Shown here one piece after another: positions 7,315-15,568 of a stretch of 17,900 nucleotides of DNA. Source of the DNA: an uncultured Clostridia bacterium (GTDB lineage Bacteria; Bacillota; Clostridia; TANB77; RGIG9151). The position numbers were made by a program, and so were the translations under genes. The stretch spans positions 1 through 17,900 of the forward strand of contig CAKSUD010000028.1 of NCBI GenBank assembly GCA_934500865.1, written 5' to 3'. Numbering within the stretch: position 1 is the stretch's first letter; every line of letters starts with the position of its first letter. The notes beneath the pieces are model-generated. The model was not told the DNA's origin. It worked only from the letters and a program-made list of their open reading frames with translations, and ran no database searches.

Positions 7315-8046
7315 ATGAGGTATACTAGAGTATTACTTAAAATTAGCGGAGAAGCGCTAAAAGGTCCTGCCGTTCCACTCGATACTGCAAAGCTTGACTA
7401 TGTTACAGACGAAATTATTGCACTGTACAAAAAAGGCATAGAAGTTGCGGTTGTTGTTGGCGGTGGTAATATTTCACGAGGCTCTCTTGGAGAAAAGTGG
7501 GGTATTTCACCTGTGGATTCTGACATAAACGGTATGCTTGCTACGATTGTGAACGCCGGTTGGATAAGTTCTATAATTGAGGCAAAAGAACCCGAAAGTG
7601 TCAGAAAGATGGTTAGCATTTCATCGTCATATTGCGGTGAGATGTATTCACCGGCAAAGGCAAAGTCTTATCTAAAAGCAGGTAAGATTGTTGTTATTGG
7701 GGGTGGAAACGGAATTGCACTTTCTACGACTGATTCAGCAGCAATTCAAAGAGCTGTTGAGTTATCTGCAAATTGCGTGGTAATGCTTAAAAATGGAGTA
7801 GATGGTATTTATACCTCTGACCCTAGAAAGGACAAGGATGCAAGAAGATATGCTTCAATAAGTTTTGATGACTTTAAAAAGATGTCGGCCGGTGTTATGG
7901 ACGAAACTGCTGCGATAATTGCCGAGAAGTATGAACTTCCGATGCATGTTGTAGATTTTAGTCAACACGGACTTTTGAGCGAAATTTGTGAAGGAGAAAA
8001 AGATGTTGGAACGTATGTAGGAGATTGTGAAACAAGGTTGTATTGA
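7315..8046 (+). CDS. pyrH: UMP kinase (uridylate kinase), divergent
   Basis: UMP kinase of the amino-acid-kinase superfamily phosphorylates UMP to UDP with ATP in the cytosol. The protein is 243 aa, a normal length. The ATG at 7315 is chosen because AAGGAG (7301-7306) is 8 bases upstream; an in-frame TTG at 7294 precedes that site. Visible motifs are LLKISGEALKG (7-17), VVVGGGNISRG (46-56), a phosphate-binding turn GGGNG (129-133) followed by STTDSAA (137-143), and GVDGIYTSDP (161-170). The usual phenylalanine-rich stretch before TTD is replaced by GIALS, so it is divergent from the common bacterial form. The gene stands alone between its own promoter and a strong terminator, not in the typical rpsB-tsf-pyrH-frr cluster. 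It may be the only copy or a second, specialised one. Confidence 0.82.
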   Translation: MRYTRVLLKISGEALKGPAVPLDTAKLDYVTDEIIALYKKGIEVAVVVGGGNISRGSLGEKWGISPVDSDINGMLATIVNAGWISSIIEAKEPESVRKMVSISSSYCGEMYSPAKAKSYLKAGKIVVIGGGNGIALSTTDSAAIQRAVELSANCVVMLKNGVDGIYTSDPRKDKDARRYASISFDDFKKMSAGVMDETAAIIAEKYELPMHVVDFSQHGLLSEICEGEKDVGTYVGDCETRLY

Positions 8047-8048
8047 TT

Positions 8049-8090
8049 AAAAAACAAGAGTGGAAAGTGTTTTTCCACTCTTGTTTTTTT
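8049..8090 (+). terminator. Terminator of pyrH
   Basis: A long stem pairs AAAACAAGAGTGGAAA (8051-8066) with its complement at 8072-8087 around loop GTGTT, followed by further T residues to 8090. The A-rich left arm means it could also stop transcription arriving from the right, including any read-through of the tracrRNA. Confidence 0.92.
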
Positions 8091-8120
8091 TGTAAAATTT
8101 TTAGAATATATCGGAAAATA

Positions 8121-8149
8121 TTGACATTTTGTAGTTTATTTAGTACTCT
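8121..8149 (+). promoter_or_regulatory. Probable promoter of the cas operon
   Basis: A perfect -35 box TTGACA (8121-8126) is followed by 17 bases and the -10 box TACTCT (8144-8149), giving a start near 8156. The resulting leader of about 170 nt before cas9 would run antisense through the entire tracrRNA gene. A weaker alternative is TTGAAT (8236-8241) with TATGGT (8259-8264). Confidence 0.6.
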
Positions 8150-8175
8150 TAACTTGCAAGTAAAAAGAGAGCAAC

Positions 8176-8291
8176 AAAAAAGACTTGAAAAATCAAGTCT
8201 TAGTGCATACCATATGCAGTCGTTTTAACGACGATTTGAATAAATTTTTATTTGAACTTATGGTGTAATCTTATAAGGTAGTCATAAGATT
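8176..8291 (-). ncRNA. tracrRNA of the type II-A system
   Basis: The minus strand from about 8291 to 8176 encodes a 116-nt tracrRNA. The anti-repeat (about 8284-8251) pairs with the array repeat: GACTACCTTATA, then one C-A mismatch position, then GATTACACCAT. An AAGT bulge and a lower stem TCAAA follow, the same bulged architecture as the well-known streptococcal tracrRNA. Downstream hairpins are GTCGT/ACGAC, then TGCATA-TGG-TATGCA, then the terminator stem AAGACTTGA/TCAAGTCTT with a T-run ending near 8176. It guides RNase III processing of pre-crRNA and loads Cas9. The 5' end can fold on itself (TAATCTTAT with ATAAGATTA, positions 8292-8284 and 8274-8266). Exact ends are inferred from the promoter and terminator. 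Confidence 0.9.
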
Positions 8292-8297
8292 AGCTTA

Positions 8298-8325
8298 AGT
8301 ATATCATAACAGGAGGAAATGTCAA
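8298..8325 (-). promoter_or_regulatory. tracrRNA promoter overlapping the cas9 translation start region
   Basis: On the minus strand, TTGACA (8325-8320), a 16-base spacer and TATACT (8303-8298) form a strong promoter with a start near 8291. The spacer contains the complement of the cas9 ribosome binding site AGGAGG (8311-8316), and the -35 box lies 3 bases before the preferred cas9 start codon. Confidence 0.8.
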
Positions 8326-8327
8326 GT

Positions 8328-11300
8328 ATGAAAAAACAATTTGGAGATTATTTTTTAGGCTTTGATATCGGAACTGATTCGATTGGTTGGGCTGTTACTA
8401 ATGAAAATTATGAATTATTAAAATTTAATGGAAAAGCTATGTGGGGAATACACTTATTTGAAAGCGGGAAGACAGCCGAAGAGAGAAGAATGGCTAGATC
8501 ATCACGTAGAAGAACAATGAGGAATAAAGCTCGTTTAGAATTACTTCGTGAACTTTTTGCTAAAGAAATAAATAATGTAGATCCTATATTTTTTGAGAGG
8601 TTAGACGAAAGTAAATTTTGGATGGAAGATAGAACTACTAAGCAAACTAATACATTATTTAACGATATAAATTATAAAGATAAGGACTTTTATCGTGAAT
8701 TTCCAACAATTTATCATTTGAGGTCGAGACTTATACATAATTCGGAAAAGGCTGATGTAAGATTAGTGTATTTGGCATTACATCATATAATAAAACATAG
8801 AGGGCACTTTTTATTTGAAGGACAGGATTTTAACACTGCTACTTCTTTTGATGTAATTTTTGAAGAATTAATAAACACACTAAGTGATTATGGAATAGAA
8901 TTTACTTGTACTAATTATTCTGCTATAGAAGAATTGTTAAAAGATAAGCATAAGGGTGTAAAGGATAGAAAAAGAATATTGGCTGAAATTTTGAATGCTG
9001 ATGATAAAGTAAAAAAAGCTGTATGTGATTTAATGGCAGGTGGTACGGTAAAATTATCTGATTTGTTTGAAGATGAGTCTTTAGATGATAGTGAAATGCC
9101 TAAAATTAGTTTCTCAGATGGGATAGATGAAAAAATAGACATATTAAGAGATATATTAGACGAAAGATTATTTATTGTAGAAAAGATTAAGGCAGTTTAC
9201 GACTGGGCAATTTTAGTTGATATTTTAAAAAACAATGAGTTTATATCTGATGCTAAAAAAGATATTTTTGATGAGCACTCTAGAGATTTGAAACTATTAA
9301 AGGAACTAATAAAAACATATGTGCCCGAAAAATATGATGAGGTATTTAAGGACAATAAACAAAAGGCCAATTATTGTACGTATGTGGGTAAAGTAAGCAA
9401 AAAAGGTGAAGTTTTGAACAATGGTATATGTCTACAAGAAGATTTTTGCAAATACCTTAGAACTATTATCCCTATGGATAAAGTAAATGATAGTGAGTTT
9501 GAAGATATTTTATTTAAGATAAATAATAATATTTTATTACCAAAGCAAGTCTCGAAAAATAATAGTGTTATTCCTTATCAACTAAACTTAAAAGAGTTAG
9601 AAAGAATTTTAGATAATGCCTCTAGTTATCTTCCGTTTTTGTTGGAGAAGGATGAAAATGGGTTAAGTGTTAAAGATAAGGTAAGGAGTATATTTACTTT
9701 TAGGATTCCTTATTATGTAGGTCCACTTAACTCAAATTCAGAGAATTCGTGGATTGTAAGGAAAGAAGAGGGGAAAATATATCCTTGGAATTTTGAAGAA
9801 AAAGTTGATTTAGAAGCGTCTGCTACAGAATTTATTGAACGAATGACAAATATGTGTACGTATTTAATTGGAAAAAAGGTTATGCCGAAAGATTCCATTT
9901 TATATAGTAAATATATGATTTATAATCAACTCAATAATATAAAAATAGATGGGGAAAAATTACCTGTTGATATAAAAAACAGATTATTTAGAGATAAGTT
10001 CTTAAATGAGAAACGTACTACTAATCTTAAATCAAAGTCTATTTTGGAGTATCTTAAGACTCAAGGACTTATAGAAGATATAAAAGATGTTCAACTTACT
10101 GGAATTGATGGGGAAATAAAAGGAACTATGAAGGCATATAATGACTTCAAGGAAATTTTAGTGGATAATTTCGATGAAGTACTTGCAGATGAAATTATAA
10201 AGAAGATAGTTATCCTGGGTGATGATAAAAAGATGCTTAAGAATAACTTGAAATTAGATTATGGTAGTAAATTAACTGATGAACAAATTAAACAGATTGC
10301 AAAGAAAAAATATACCGGTTGGGGTAGATTTTCGAGAGAATTTTTAACTGAAGTGTATCATACGGATAAAGCAACGGGAGAATGCATTAGCATAATGACT
10401 GCACTAGAGAATACTAATGATAATTTAATGCAGTTACTTAGCAATGATTATGATTTTAAAAATAAAATTGATGAGAAAAATGCATATGCAAATGGTAGAA
10501 CGGAGGATATTAGTTATAAAGACATTGAAGATTTATATGTTTCTCCGGCTGTAAAACGTAGTATATGGAGAACTGTTGTTTTAGCGAAGGAGATAAAGAA
10601 AGTAACGGGACATGTGCCAAAGAAAATATTTATAGAAATGGCTAGAGGAGAAGAAGAGAAAAAAGAAAGAACTATATCAAGGAAACAACAACTTTTGGAT
10701 TTATATAAAAACTGTAGAGCTGAGGCTAAAGACTTGATAAGTGATTTAGAAAATACTGCTGATAGTAAATTAAATGGGGACAAGTTATTTTTATACTATA
10801 CTCAAATGGGGAGATGTATGTATAGTGGCGAAAGGATAGATTTAGATGAACTTACTACTAAATATGATATAGAGCATATTTTTCCACAATCAAAGGTTAA
10901 AGATGACAGCTTAGATAATAGAGTACTGGTAAAGAAAGAATTAAATGCAAAGAAGAGTGATACATATCCTATACCTGATGAGTGCGTAACTAATTCGGCT
11001 AGAGTTTTATGGAAAGCATTAAGAGAGAAGAAATTTATTACCGAGGAAAAATACAATAGATTAACTCGTAGAAATGGATTTTCTGAGAATGAATTGTCAG
11101 GATTTATCGCAAGGCAACTTGTTGAGACACGTCAGTCTACTAAGGCGGTGGCAGATATTCTAAAGAAGATGTTTGAGGATAGTACAATTGTTTATGTTAA
11201 GGCGGGGAATGTGTCTAGATTTAGGCAAGATAACGAGTTTATAAAGTGTCGTGCAGTAAATGATTATCATCATGCTAAAGATGCATATTTAAATATAGTT

Positions 11301-12320
11301 GTGGGAAATGTATATGACACTAAGTTTACGAGTAATCCGGTTACATTCATAAAGAGTGGCGCTAAATACAGCTTAAATAAAGTGTTCGATTTTGATGTTG
11401 AGAGAAATGGTAAAGTGGCTTGGAATAAGGAAAGGTCTTTAGAACAAGTAAAAAAAGTTATGGCAAGGAACAATATTTTATTTACTAGATATGCTACTGA
11501 GGCAAAAGGGGCTTTGTTTGACTTATTGCCTATGAAAAAAGGAAATGGTCAATTACCACTTAAATCGTCTGATTCGAGATTGAGAGATATAGAAAAGTAT
11601 GGGGGATATAATAAGGTTGGAGGAGCTTATTTTATTTTAATAGAGCATGAAGTGAAGGGAAAAAAAGTTAAGACAATCGAATTTGTTCCTATTTACTTAG
11701 CTAAGGAAATTGAAAAGGACAGCGGTAAATTAGCCCAATATTGTAATTGTAATTGGGTTAATCCAAGAATTATTATTCCAAAAATAAAGATAAATACATT
11801 ATTCTGTGTGGATGGATTTTATATGCATTTGTCTGGAAGGAGTACGAACAATATAGAGTTTAAATGTGCAAATCAATTAGTGTTAAATGAAGAGAATATT
11901 AAATATTTGAAGAGGGTTACTGGGTATATAGAAAAATGTAAGGAAAGAAAAACAAAATTAGAAATTAATGAACACACAAAGATTACTGCCGAGGAGAATA
12001 TAAAGATATATGATGAATTACTAAATAAGTTGAAAACATCAGTTTATTCTAAAAAGTTAGAACCAGCAATTTTAAATTTAGAAAATGGTAGAGAAAAGTT
12101 TATAGGCTTAGAATTAAATGAACAATGCCAATTAATTTGCGAAATATTAAAATTAACACAATGTGCTCCTGCCAAAGCAGACCTTTCTTCTATTGGTGGC
12201 TCGACAACATCTGGACAATTGAGGATAAGTAAAAACATAACCAAATTAAAAAATATCTATATAATCAATCAATCACCGACAGGATTGTTTGAGGAGAGGA
12301 AAAACTTAGCTGATTTATGA
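8328..12320 (+). CDS. cas9: CRISPR-associated endonuclease Cas9, subtype II-A
   Basis: This RNA-guided DNA endonuclease of 1330 aa is near the size of the streptococcal enzyme. The ATG at 8328 is preferred over the in-frame ATG at 8319, because AGGAGG (8311-8316) is only 2 bases from the latter. Domains in order: RuvC-I with D13 in GFDIGTDS, an arginine-rich bridge helix (about 51-78), and a REC lobe to about 700. RuvC-II follows with E770 in FIEMARGEE, then HNH with D847, catalytic H850 (YDIEHIFPQS), N864 and N873. RuvC-III has H982 and D985 in DYHHAKDAYLN, and the PAM-interacting C-terminus starts after about 1090. Every nuclease residue checked is present, so double-strand cleavage is expected. 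The stop overlaps the cas1 start as ATGA. The PAM cannot be read from sequence. Confidence 0.98.
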   Translation: MKKQFGDYFLGFDIGTDSIGWAVTNENYELLKFNGKAMWGIHLFESGKTAEERRMARSSRRRTMRNKARLELLRELFAKEINNVDPIFFERLDESKFWMEDRTTKQTNTLFNDINYKDKDFYREFPTIYHLRSRLIHNSEKADVRLVYLALHHIIKHRGHFLFEGQDFNTATSFDVIFEELINTLSDYGIEFTCTNYSAIEELLKDKHKGVKDRKRILAEILNADDKVKKAVCDLMAGGTVKLSDLFEDESLDDSEMPKISFSDGIDEKIDILRDILDERLFIVEKIKAVYDWAILVDILKNNEFISDAKKDIFDEHSRDLKLLKELIKTYVPEKYDEVFKDNKQKANYCTYVGKVSKKGEVLNNGICLQEDFCKYLRTIIPMDKVNDSEFEDILFKINNNILLPKQVSKNNSVIPYQLNLKELERILDNASSYLPFLLEKDENGLSVKDKVRSIFTFRIPYYVGPLNSNSENSWIVRKEEGKIYPWNFEEKVDLEASATEFIERMTNMCTYLIGKKVMPKDSILYSKYMIYNQLNNIKIDGEKLPVDIKNRLFRDKFLNEKRTTNLKSKSILEYLKTQGLIEDIKDVQLTGIDGEIKGTMKAYNDFKEILVDNFDEVLADEIIKKIVILGDDKKMLKNNLKLDYGSKLTDEQIKQIAKKKYTGWGRFSREFLTEVYHTDKATGECISIMTALENTNDNLMQLLSNDYDFKNKIDEKNAYANGRTEDISYKDIEDLYVSPAVKRSIWRTVVLAKEIKKVTGHVPKKIFIEMARGEEEKKERTISRKQQLLDLYKNCRAEAKDLISDLENTADSKLNGDKLFLYYTQMGRCMYSGERIDLDELTTKYDIEHIFPQSKVKDDSLDNRVLVKKELNAKKSDTYPIPDECVTNSARVLWKALREKKFITEEKYNRLTRRNGFSENELSGFIARQLVETRQSTKAVADILKKMFEDSTIVYVKAGNVSRFRQDNEFIKCRAVNDYHHAKDAYLNIVVGNVYDTKFTSNPVTFIKSGAKYSLNKVFDFDVERNGKVAWNKERSLEQVKKVMARNNILFTRYATEAKGALFDLLPMKKGNGQLPLKSSDSRLRDIEKYGGYNKVGGAYFILIEHEVKGKKVKTIEFVPIYLAKEIEKDSGKLAQYCNCNWVNPRIIIPKIKINTLFCVDGFYMHLSGRSTNNIEFKCANQLVLNEENIKYLKRVTGYIEKCKERKTKLEINEHTKITAEENIKIYDELLNKLKTSVYSKKLEPAILNLENGREKFIGLELNEQCQLICEILKLTQCAPAKADLSSIGGSTTSGQLRISKNITKLKNIYIINQSPTGLFEERKNLADL

Positions 12321-13189
12321 GTTGGCGAGTGGTAGCCATAACAAAGCGGTGCAAGTTAGATTTACGCCTTAATTACCTAGTAGTAAGAGGCGATGAAACC
12401 CTTAGAATACATTTGTCGGAAATTTCTACATTAATTATAGAGACAACAACAGTTTCAATTACGACCGCTTTGCTATGTGAGCTTACAAAACGAAAAATTA
12501 AAGTAATATTTTGCGACGAAAAGCATAATCCATCTTCTGAATTAGTTCCGTACTATGGTAGTCATGATACAAGCGATAAAGTTAGAGTTCAAGTAAAATG
12601 GACCGAGGCTATAAAAGTGGAGATATGGACAGAAATTATAAAAGAAAAAATAAAAAATCAAGCAATTTTATTAGAAAGATTAGAAAAGTCTGAAGCCAAG
12701 CTACTTAGGAAATATATATATGAAGTAAAATTGAATGATGAAACTAATAGAGAAGGACATGCGGCAAAGGTATACTTTAATTCTTTATTTGGAATGGCTT
12801 TCGGGAGAAACGAGGAAAATTATATAAATTCGTCACTAAATTATGGGTATAGTATAATTTTGTCTGCTGTTAATAGAGAAATTGTTTCATTGGGGTATAT
12901 TACTCAGCTAGGGTTATTCCATGACAATATGTTTAATCAGTTTAACCTTAGTTGCGATTTAATGGAACCATTTAGACCAATAGTTGATGAGCTTGTATAT
13001 AATATGCAACCTAAAAAATTTGATATAGACGAAAAAATAATTCTTATGGATGCATTAAACAAAGAAGTTATTATAGATAATAAAAAACAATATGTAAATA
13101 ATGCTATAAAAATTTATTGTAAAAGTGTTTTGGATGCGTTAGATAGTAACGATATTTCAAAAATGAGGTTTTACGGAAATGAGTTATAG
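12317..13189 (+). CDS. cas1: CRISPR integrase Cas1, type II
   Basis: Cas1 is the catalytic subunit of the Cas1-Cas2 complex that inserts new spacers at the leader end of the array. The protein is 290 aa, typical for type II. Metal-binding residues are visible: E146 in NREGHAAKVYF, H202 in GLFHDN and E217 in DLMEPFRP. The ATG overlaps the cas9 stop codon by 4 bases (ATGA), so translation is probably coupled and no separate ribosome binding site is needed. The end overlaps cas2 by 11 bases. Nothing is truncated or missing. Confidence 0.97.
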   Translation: MSWRVVAITKRCKLDLRLNYLVVRGDETLRIHLSEISTLIIETTTVSITTALLCELTKRKIKVIFCDEKHNPSSELVPYYGSHDTSDKVRVQVKWTEAIKVEIWTEIIKEKIKNQAILLERLEKSEAKLLRKYIYEVKLNDETNREGHAAKVYFNSLFGMAFGRNEENYINSSLNYGYSIILSAVNREIVSLGYITQLGLFHDNMFNQFNLSCDLMEPFRPIVDELVYNMQPKKFDIDEKIILMDALNKEVIIDNKKQYVNNAIKIYCKSVLDALDSNDISKMRFYGNEL

Positions 13190-13499
13190 ATATATGAGAG
13201 TTATTGTTATGTTTGATTTGCCTACAATAACGGCAAATGATGGAAGAGAGTATAGAAAGTTCAGAAAATTTTTAATAAAGACAGGCTTTATTATGATGCA
13301 GGAATCGGTTTATTCTAAATTAGTATTAAATGCTAATGCTGCCGAGGCAGTTATTGCAAATGTAAGGAGGAATAAACCACATGCTGGTATAATTCAACTG
13401 CTTACTGTTACAGAAAAACAATTTTCTAATATAGAATTGGTAGTTGGTACAATACATAAGGATGTGCTAGATACTACGGAAAGGTTGGTTATTATATGA
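13179..13499 (+). CDS. cas2: CRISPR adaptation protein Cas2, type II
   Basis: Cas2 is the structural partner that bridges two Cas1 dimers in the spacer-integration complex. It has 106 aa with the ferredoxin-like fold signature MRVIVMFDLP, whose aspartate is residue 13, and YRKFRKFLIKTGF immediately after. The start at 13179 gives MSYRYMRV, an opening I recall as common among II-A Cas2 proteins. An internal ATG at 13194 would remove only five residues. It overlaps cas1 by 11 bases and csn2 by 4. Confidence 0.96.
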   Translation: MSYRYMRVIVMFDLPTITANDGREYRKFRKFLIKTGFIMMQESVYSKLVLNANAAEAVIANVRRNKPHAGIIQLLTVTEKQFSNIELVVGTIHKDVLDTTERLVII

Positions 13500-14167
13500 G
13501 ACTAATGTATCCAATTTTTGAAACTCCGGTCGTATTTGAAGAAAATAGAGTTAACATAGTTGTAATTGAAAATCAAAAGGCTTTTTTTGAGTTTGTTATG
13601 GCTATATCGGATAAAGGGAATGGTGCTGAATCTGAAGTTGTACTTTCTAAGAACTTTGAAGAGATAAAATTTGATAGAATTGCGGATGTTACAACAGACA
13701 TTATAAGCTTGGACTGTAATAATAAAAAAGTAGTTTCTAAATTATATGCGAAGTTAAATGAAATTGCTTTTCAAGAAGAAAATTACACGTTAACTTTAGA
13801 TATAGTTAGTAAGATTAGTGAGTATCTATTAACCATTACACAAACATTACCTTGTGGAGTAAGTTTCGATGAAAGTGTGGAACTAAGTCAATTATTTAAG
13901 AGTGTAGCACTTAGAATAGATACAGATGGTAAAAATCTTCTAGAGAGACTTTGCGATTATGTTGAAGTTATGAATGAATTTTGTGGAACTGAACTTTTTG
14001 TGCTTGTTAATTTAAAGTCTTATTTAGGGGGAGAGGAGTTAAAAGAATTTTATAAATTTTGTGGTTATAAAAAGATGACATTACTACTGATAGAGAATGT
14101 TTTAAGAGAACAGCTTGATGCCGAATGTATAAAAATTATTGATAATGATTTGTGCGAAATATCTTGA
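13496..14167 (+). CDS. csn2: CRISPR adaptation protein Csn2 (defines subtype II-A)
   Basis: Csn2 forms a ring around DNA ends and is needed, together with Cas9, for spacer capture in II-A systems. The 223-aa protein opens MRLMYPIFETPVVFEENRVN, the conserved Csn2 N-terminus. It has the mixed helical body, with an acidic 'FDESVELSQLF' segment near residues 123-133 and a late 'FVLVNLKSYL' strand. Its length fits the shorter Csn2 class. The ATG overlaps the cas2 stop (ATGA), so it is the fourth translationally linked cas gene. Assignment rests on position and the N-terminal motif. Confidence 0.92.
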   Translation: MRLMYPIFETPVVFEENRVNIVVIENQKAFFEFVMAISDKGNGAESEVVLSKNFEEIKFDRIADVTTDIISLDCNNKKVVSKLYAKLNEIAFQEENYTLTLDIVSKISEYLLTITQTLPCGVSFDESVELSQLFKSVALRIDTDGKNLLERLCDYVEVMNEFCGTELFVLVNLKSYLGGEELKEFYKFCGYKKMTLLLIENVLREQLDAECIKIIDNDLCEIS

Positions 14168-14276
14168 AATATTAATGTGAAAATTATAATATGTTTCTAT
14201 AAGGTTTCACTATATGCTTTATAAGAATTTACCCCGTGTTGTGGTGGCACGAAAATTTTCAAATTTGAGATTTGAG
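14168..14276 (+). promoter_or_regulatory. CRISPR leader with tandem ATTTGAG anchoring motifs
   Basis: This 109-bp AT-rich leader separates csn2 from repeat 1. It ends in ATTTGAG twice in tandem (14263-14269 and 14270-14276), and the second copy directly abuts the repeat. ATTTGAG at the leader end is the known integration-anchoring sequence of type II-A arrays. Upstream are a palindrome GAAAATTTTC (14251-14260) and a possible weak array promoter TTGAAA (14164-14169) with TATAAT (14185-14190), whose 15-base spacing is short. Read-through from the cas operon is also possible because no terminator follows csn2. Confidence 0.75.
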
Positions 14277-15568
14277 GTTTGAGAATGGTGTAATCCTATA
14301 AGGTAGTCAAACTGCTACAATACCGAAGAACAGCCTTACTATGTTTGAGAATGGTGTAATCCTATAAGGTAGTCAAACGGAAAAAGAAAGAATAAAACGT
14401 GCAAGTAAGTTTGAGAATGGTGTAATCCTATAAGGTAGTCAAACTTTGACAACGGAACAGTAGCGACGGCAACAGTTTGAGAATGGTGTAATCCTATAAG
14501 GTAGTCAAACTTGCCAAGAATGGTTAAAACAGCCGTATCAGTTTGAGAATGGTGTAATCCTATAAGGTAGTCAAACTATATCTAATGCGACTCAATGGTT
14601 ATATGAGTTTGAGAATGGTGTAATCCTATAAGGTAGTCAAACTATTAAAATAATGCAAAGTATTCCTATGAAGTTTGAGAATGGTGTAATCCTATAAGGT
14701 AGTCAAACATCATTAGGTTTCTTGATTATACGTGCATTGTTTGAGAATGGTGTAATCCTATAAGGTAGTCAAACTATAAAAATTATCCTTCTACAGAATC
14801 ATATGTTTGAGAATGGTGTAATCCTATAAGGTAGTCAAACTATTTGTTCTTGTATATGTCAAACGTAAAGGTTTGAGAATGGTGTAATCCTATAAGGTAG
14901 TCAAACCTGAAGAAGAAACTAAAAAATAACTCACTAGTTTGAGAATGGTGTAATCCTATAAGGTAGTCAAACACTAGGAGTACGCTGATATGCTCCACGG
15001 CAGTTTGAGAATGGTGTAATCCTATAAGGTAGTCAAACAAATTGTCTGACGAGTCGAAGAGTTCAGAGGTTTGAGAATGGTGTAATCCTATAAGGTAGTC
15101 AAACTGGTAATTTAGGTTGGAATTCAACTAAACAGTTTGAGAATGGTGTAATCCTATAAGGTAGTCAAACTTACAGAACTCATACGCAAGAAAGCAGCGA
15201 GTTTGAGAATGGTGTAATCCTATAAGGTAGTCAAACAAAAACTATTTTGGTATGTCGGATAAGCAAGTTTGAGAATGGTGTAATCCTATAAGGTAGTCAA
15301 ACTTCATTCATTAACGTATCACCTGTTGAAGAGTTTGAGAATGGTGTAATCCTATAAGGTAGTCAAACAACTAAAGAAAAAGTGAAGGAGGTTCTCTGGT
15401 TTGAGAATGGTGTAATCCTATAAGGTAGTCAAACTCTACAGTGTCCTTCCCATGTATTATTATGGTTTGAGAATGGTGTAATCCTATAAGGTAGTCAAAC
15501 AGCGTAACTTCTACACCCTTCAATGTCTGAGTTTGAGAATGGTGTAATCTTATAAGGTATAGTCAAAC
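14277..15568 (+). CRISPR. Type II-A CRISPR array, 20 repeats and 19 spacers
   Basis: The 36-bp repeat begins GTTTGAGAATGG, has centre TGTAATCCTAT and ends AAGGTAGTCAAAC. GTTTGA/TCAAAC forms inverted ends. Repeats start every 66 bp from 14277 to 15531. Spacer n occupies 14313+66(n-1) to 14342+66(n-1), and every one is exactly 30 bp. The first 19 repeats look identical. The last (15531-15568) is 38 bp, with C to T at repeat position 20 and a TA insertion after AAGGTA, marking the old end. Transcription is to the right, from leader to trailer, agreeing with the tracrRNA pairing. No duplicate spacers were noticed, and no spacer match to the rest of this window was seen by eye. Confidence 0.99.

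Noticed and set aside
8043..8228. Small plus-strand frame starting at the pyrH stop
   Set aside because: It runs through the pyrH terminator and tracrRNA 3' half, with no ribosome binding site.
8257..8284. Isolated CRISPR-like repeat upstream of cas9
   Set aside because: It is the tracrRNA anti-repeat: it lies behind a minus-strand promoter and is followed by tracrRNA hairpins and a terminator.
14197..14205. CTATAAGGT in the leader, identical to the repeat 3' half
   Set aside because: Only nine AT-rich bases match and the flanks differ, so a relic repeat is not supported.
14840..15127. Minus-strand open frame with a repeated 'DYLIGLHHSQT' unit, resembling a repeat protein
   Set aside because: It is the reverse translation of the CRISPR repeats. 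The 66-bp period keeps the frame open.
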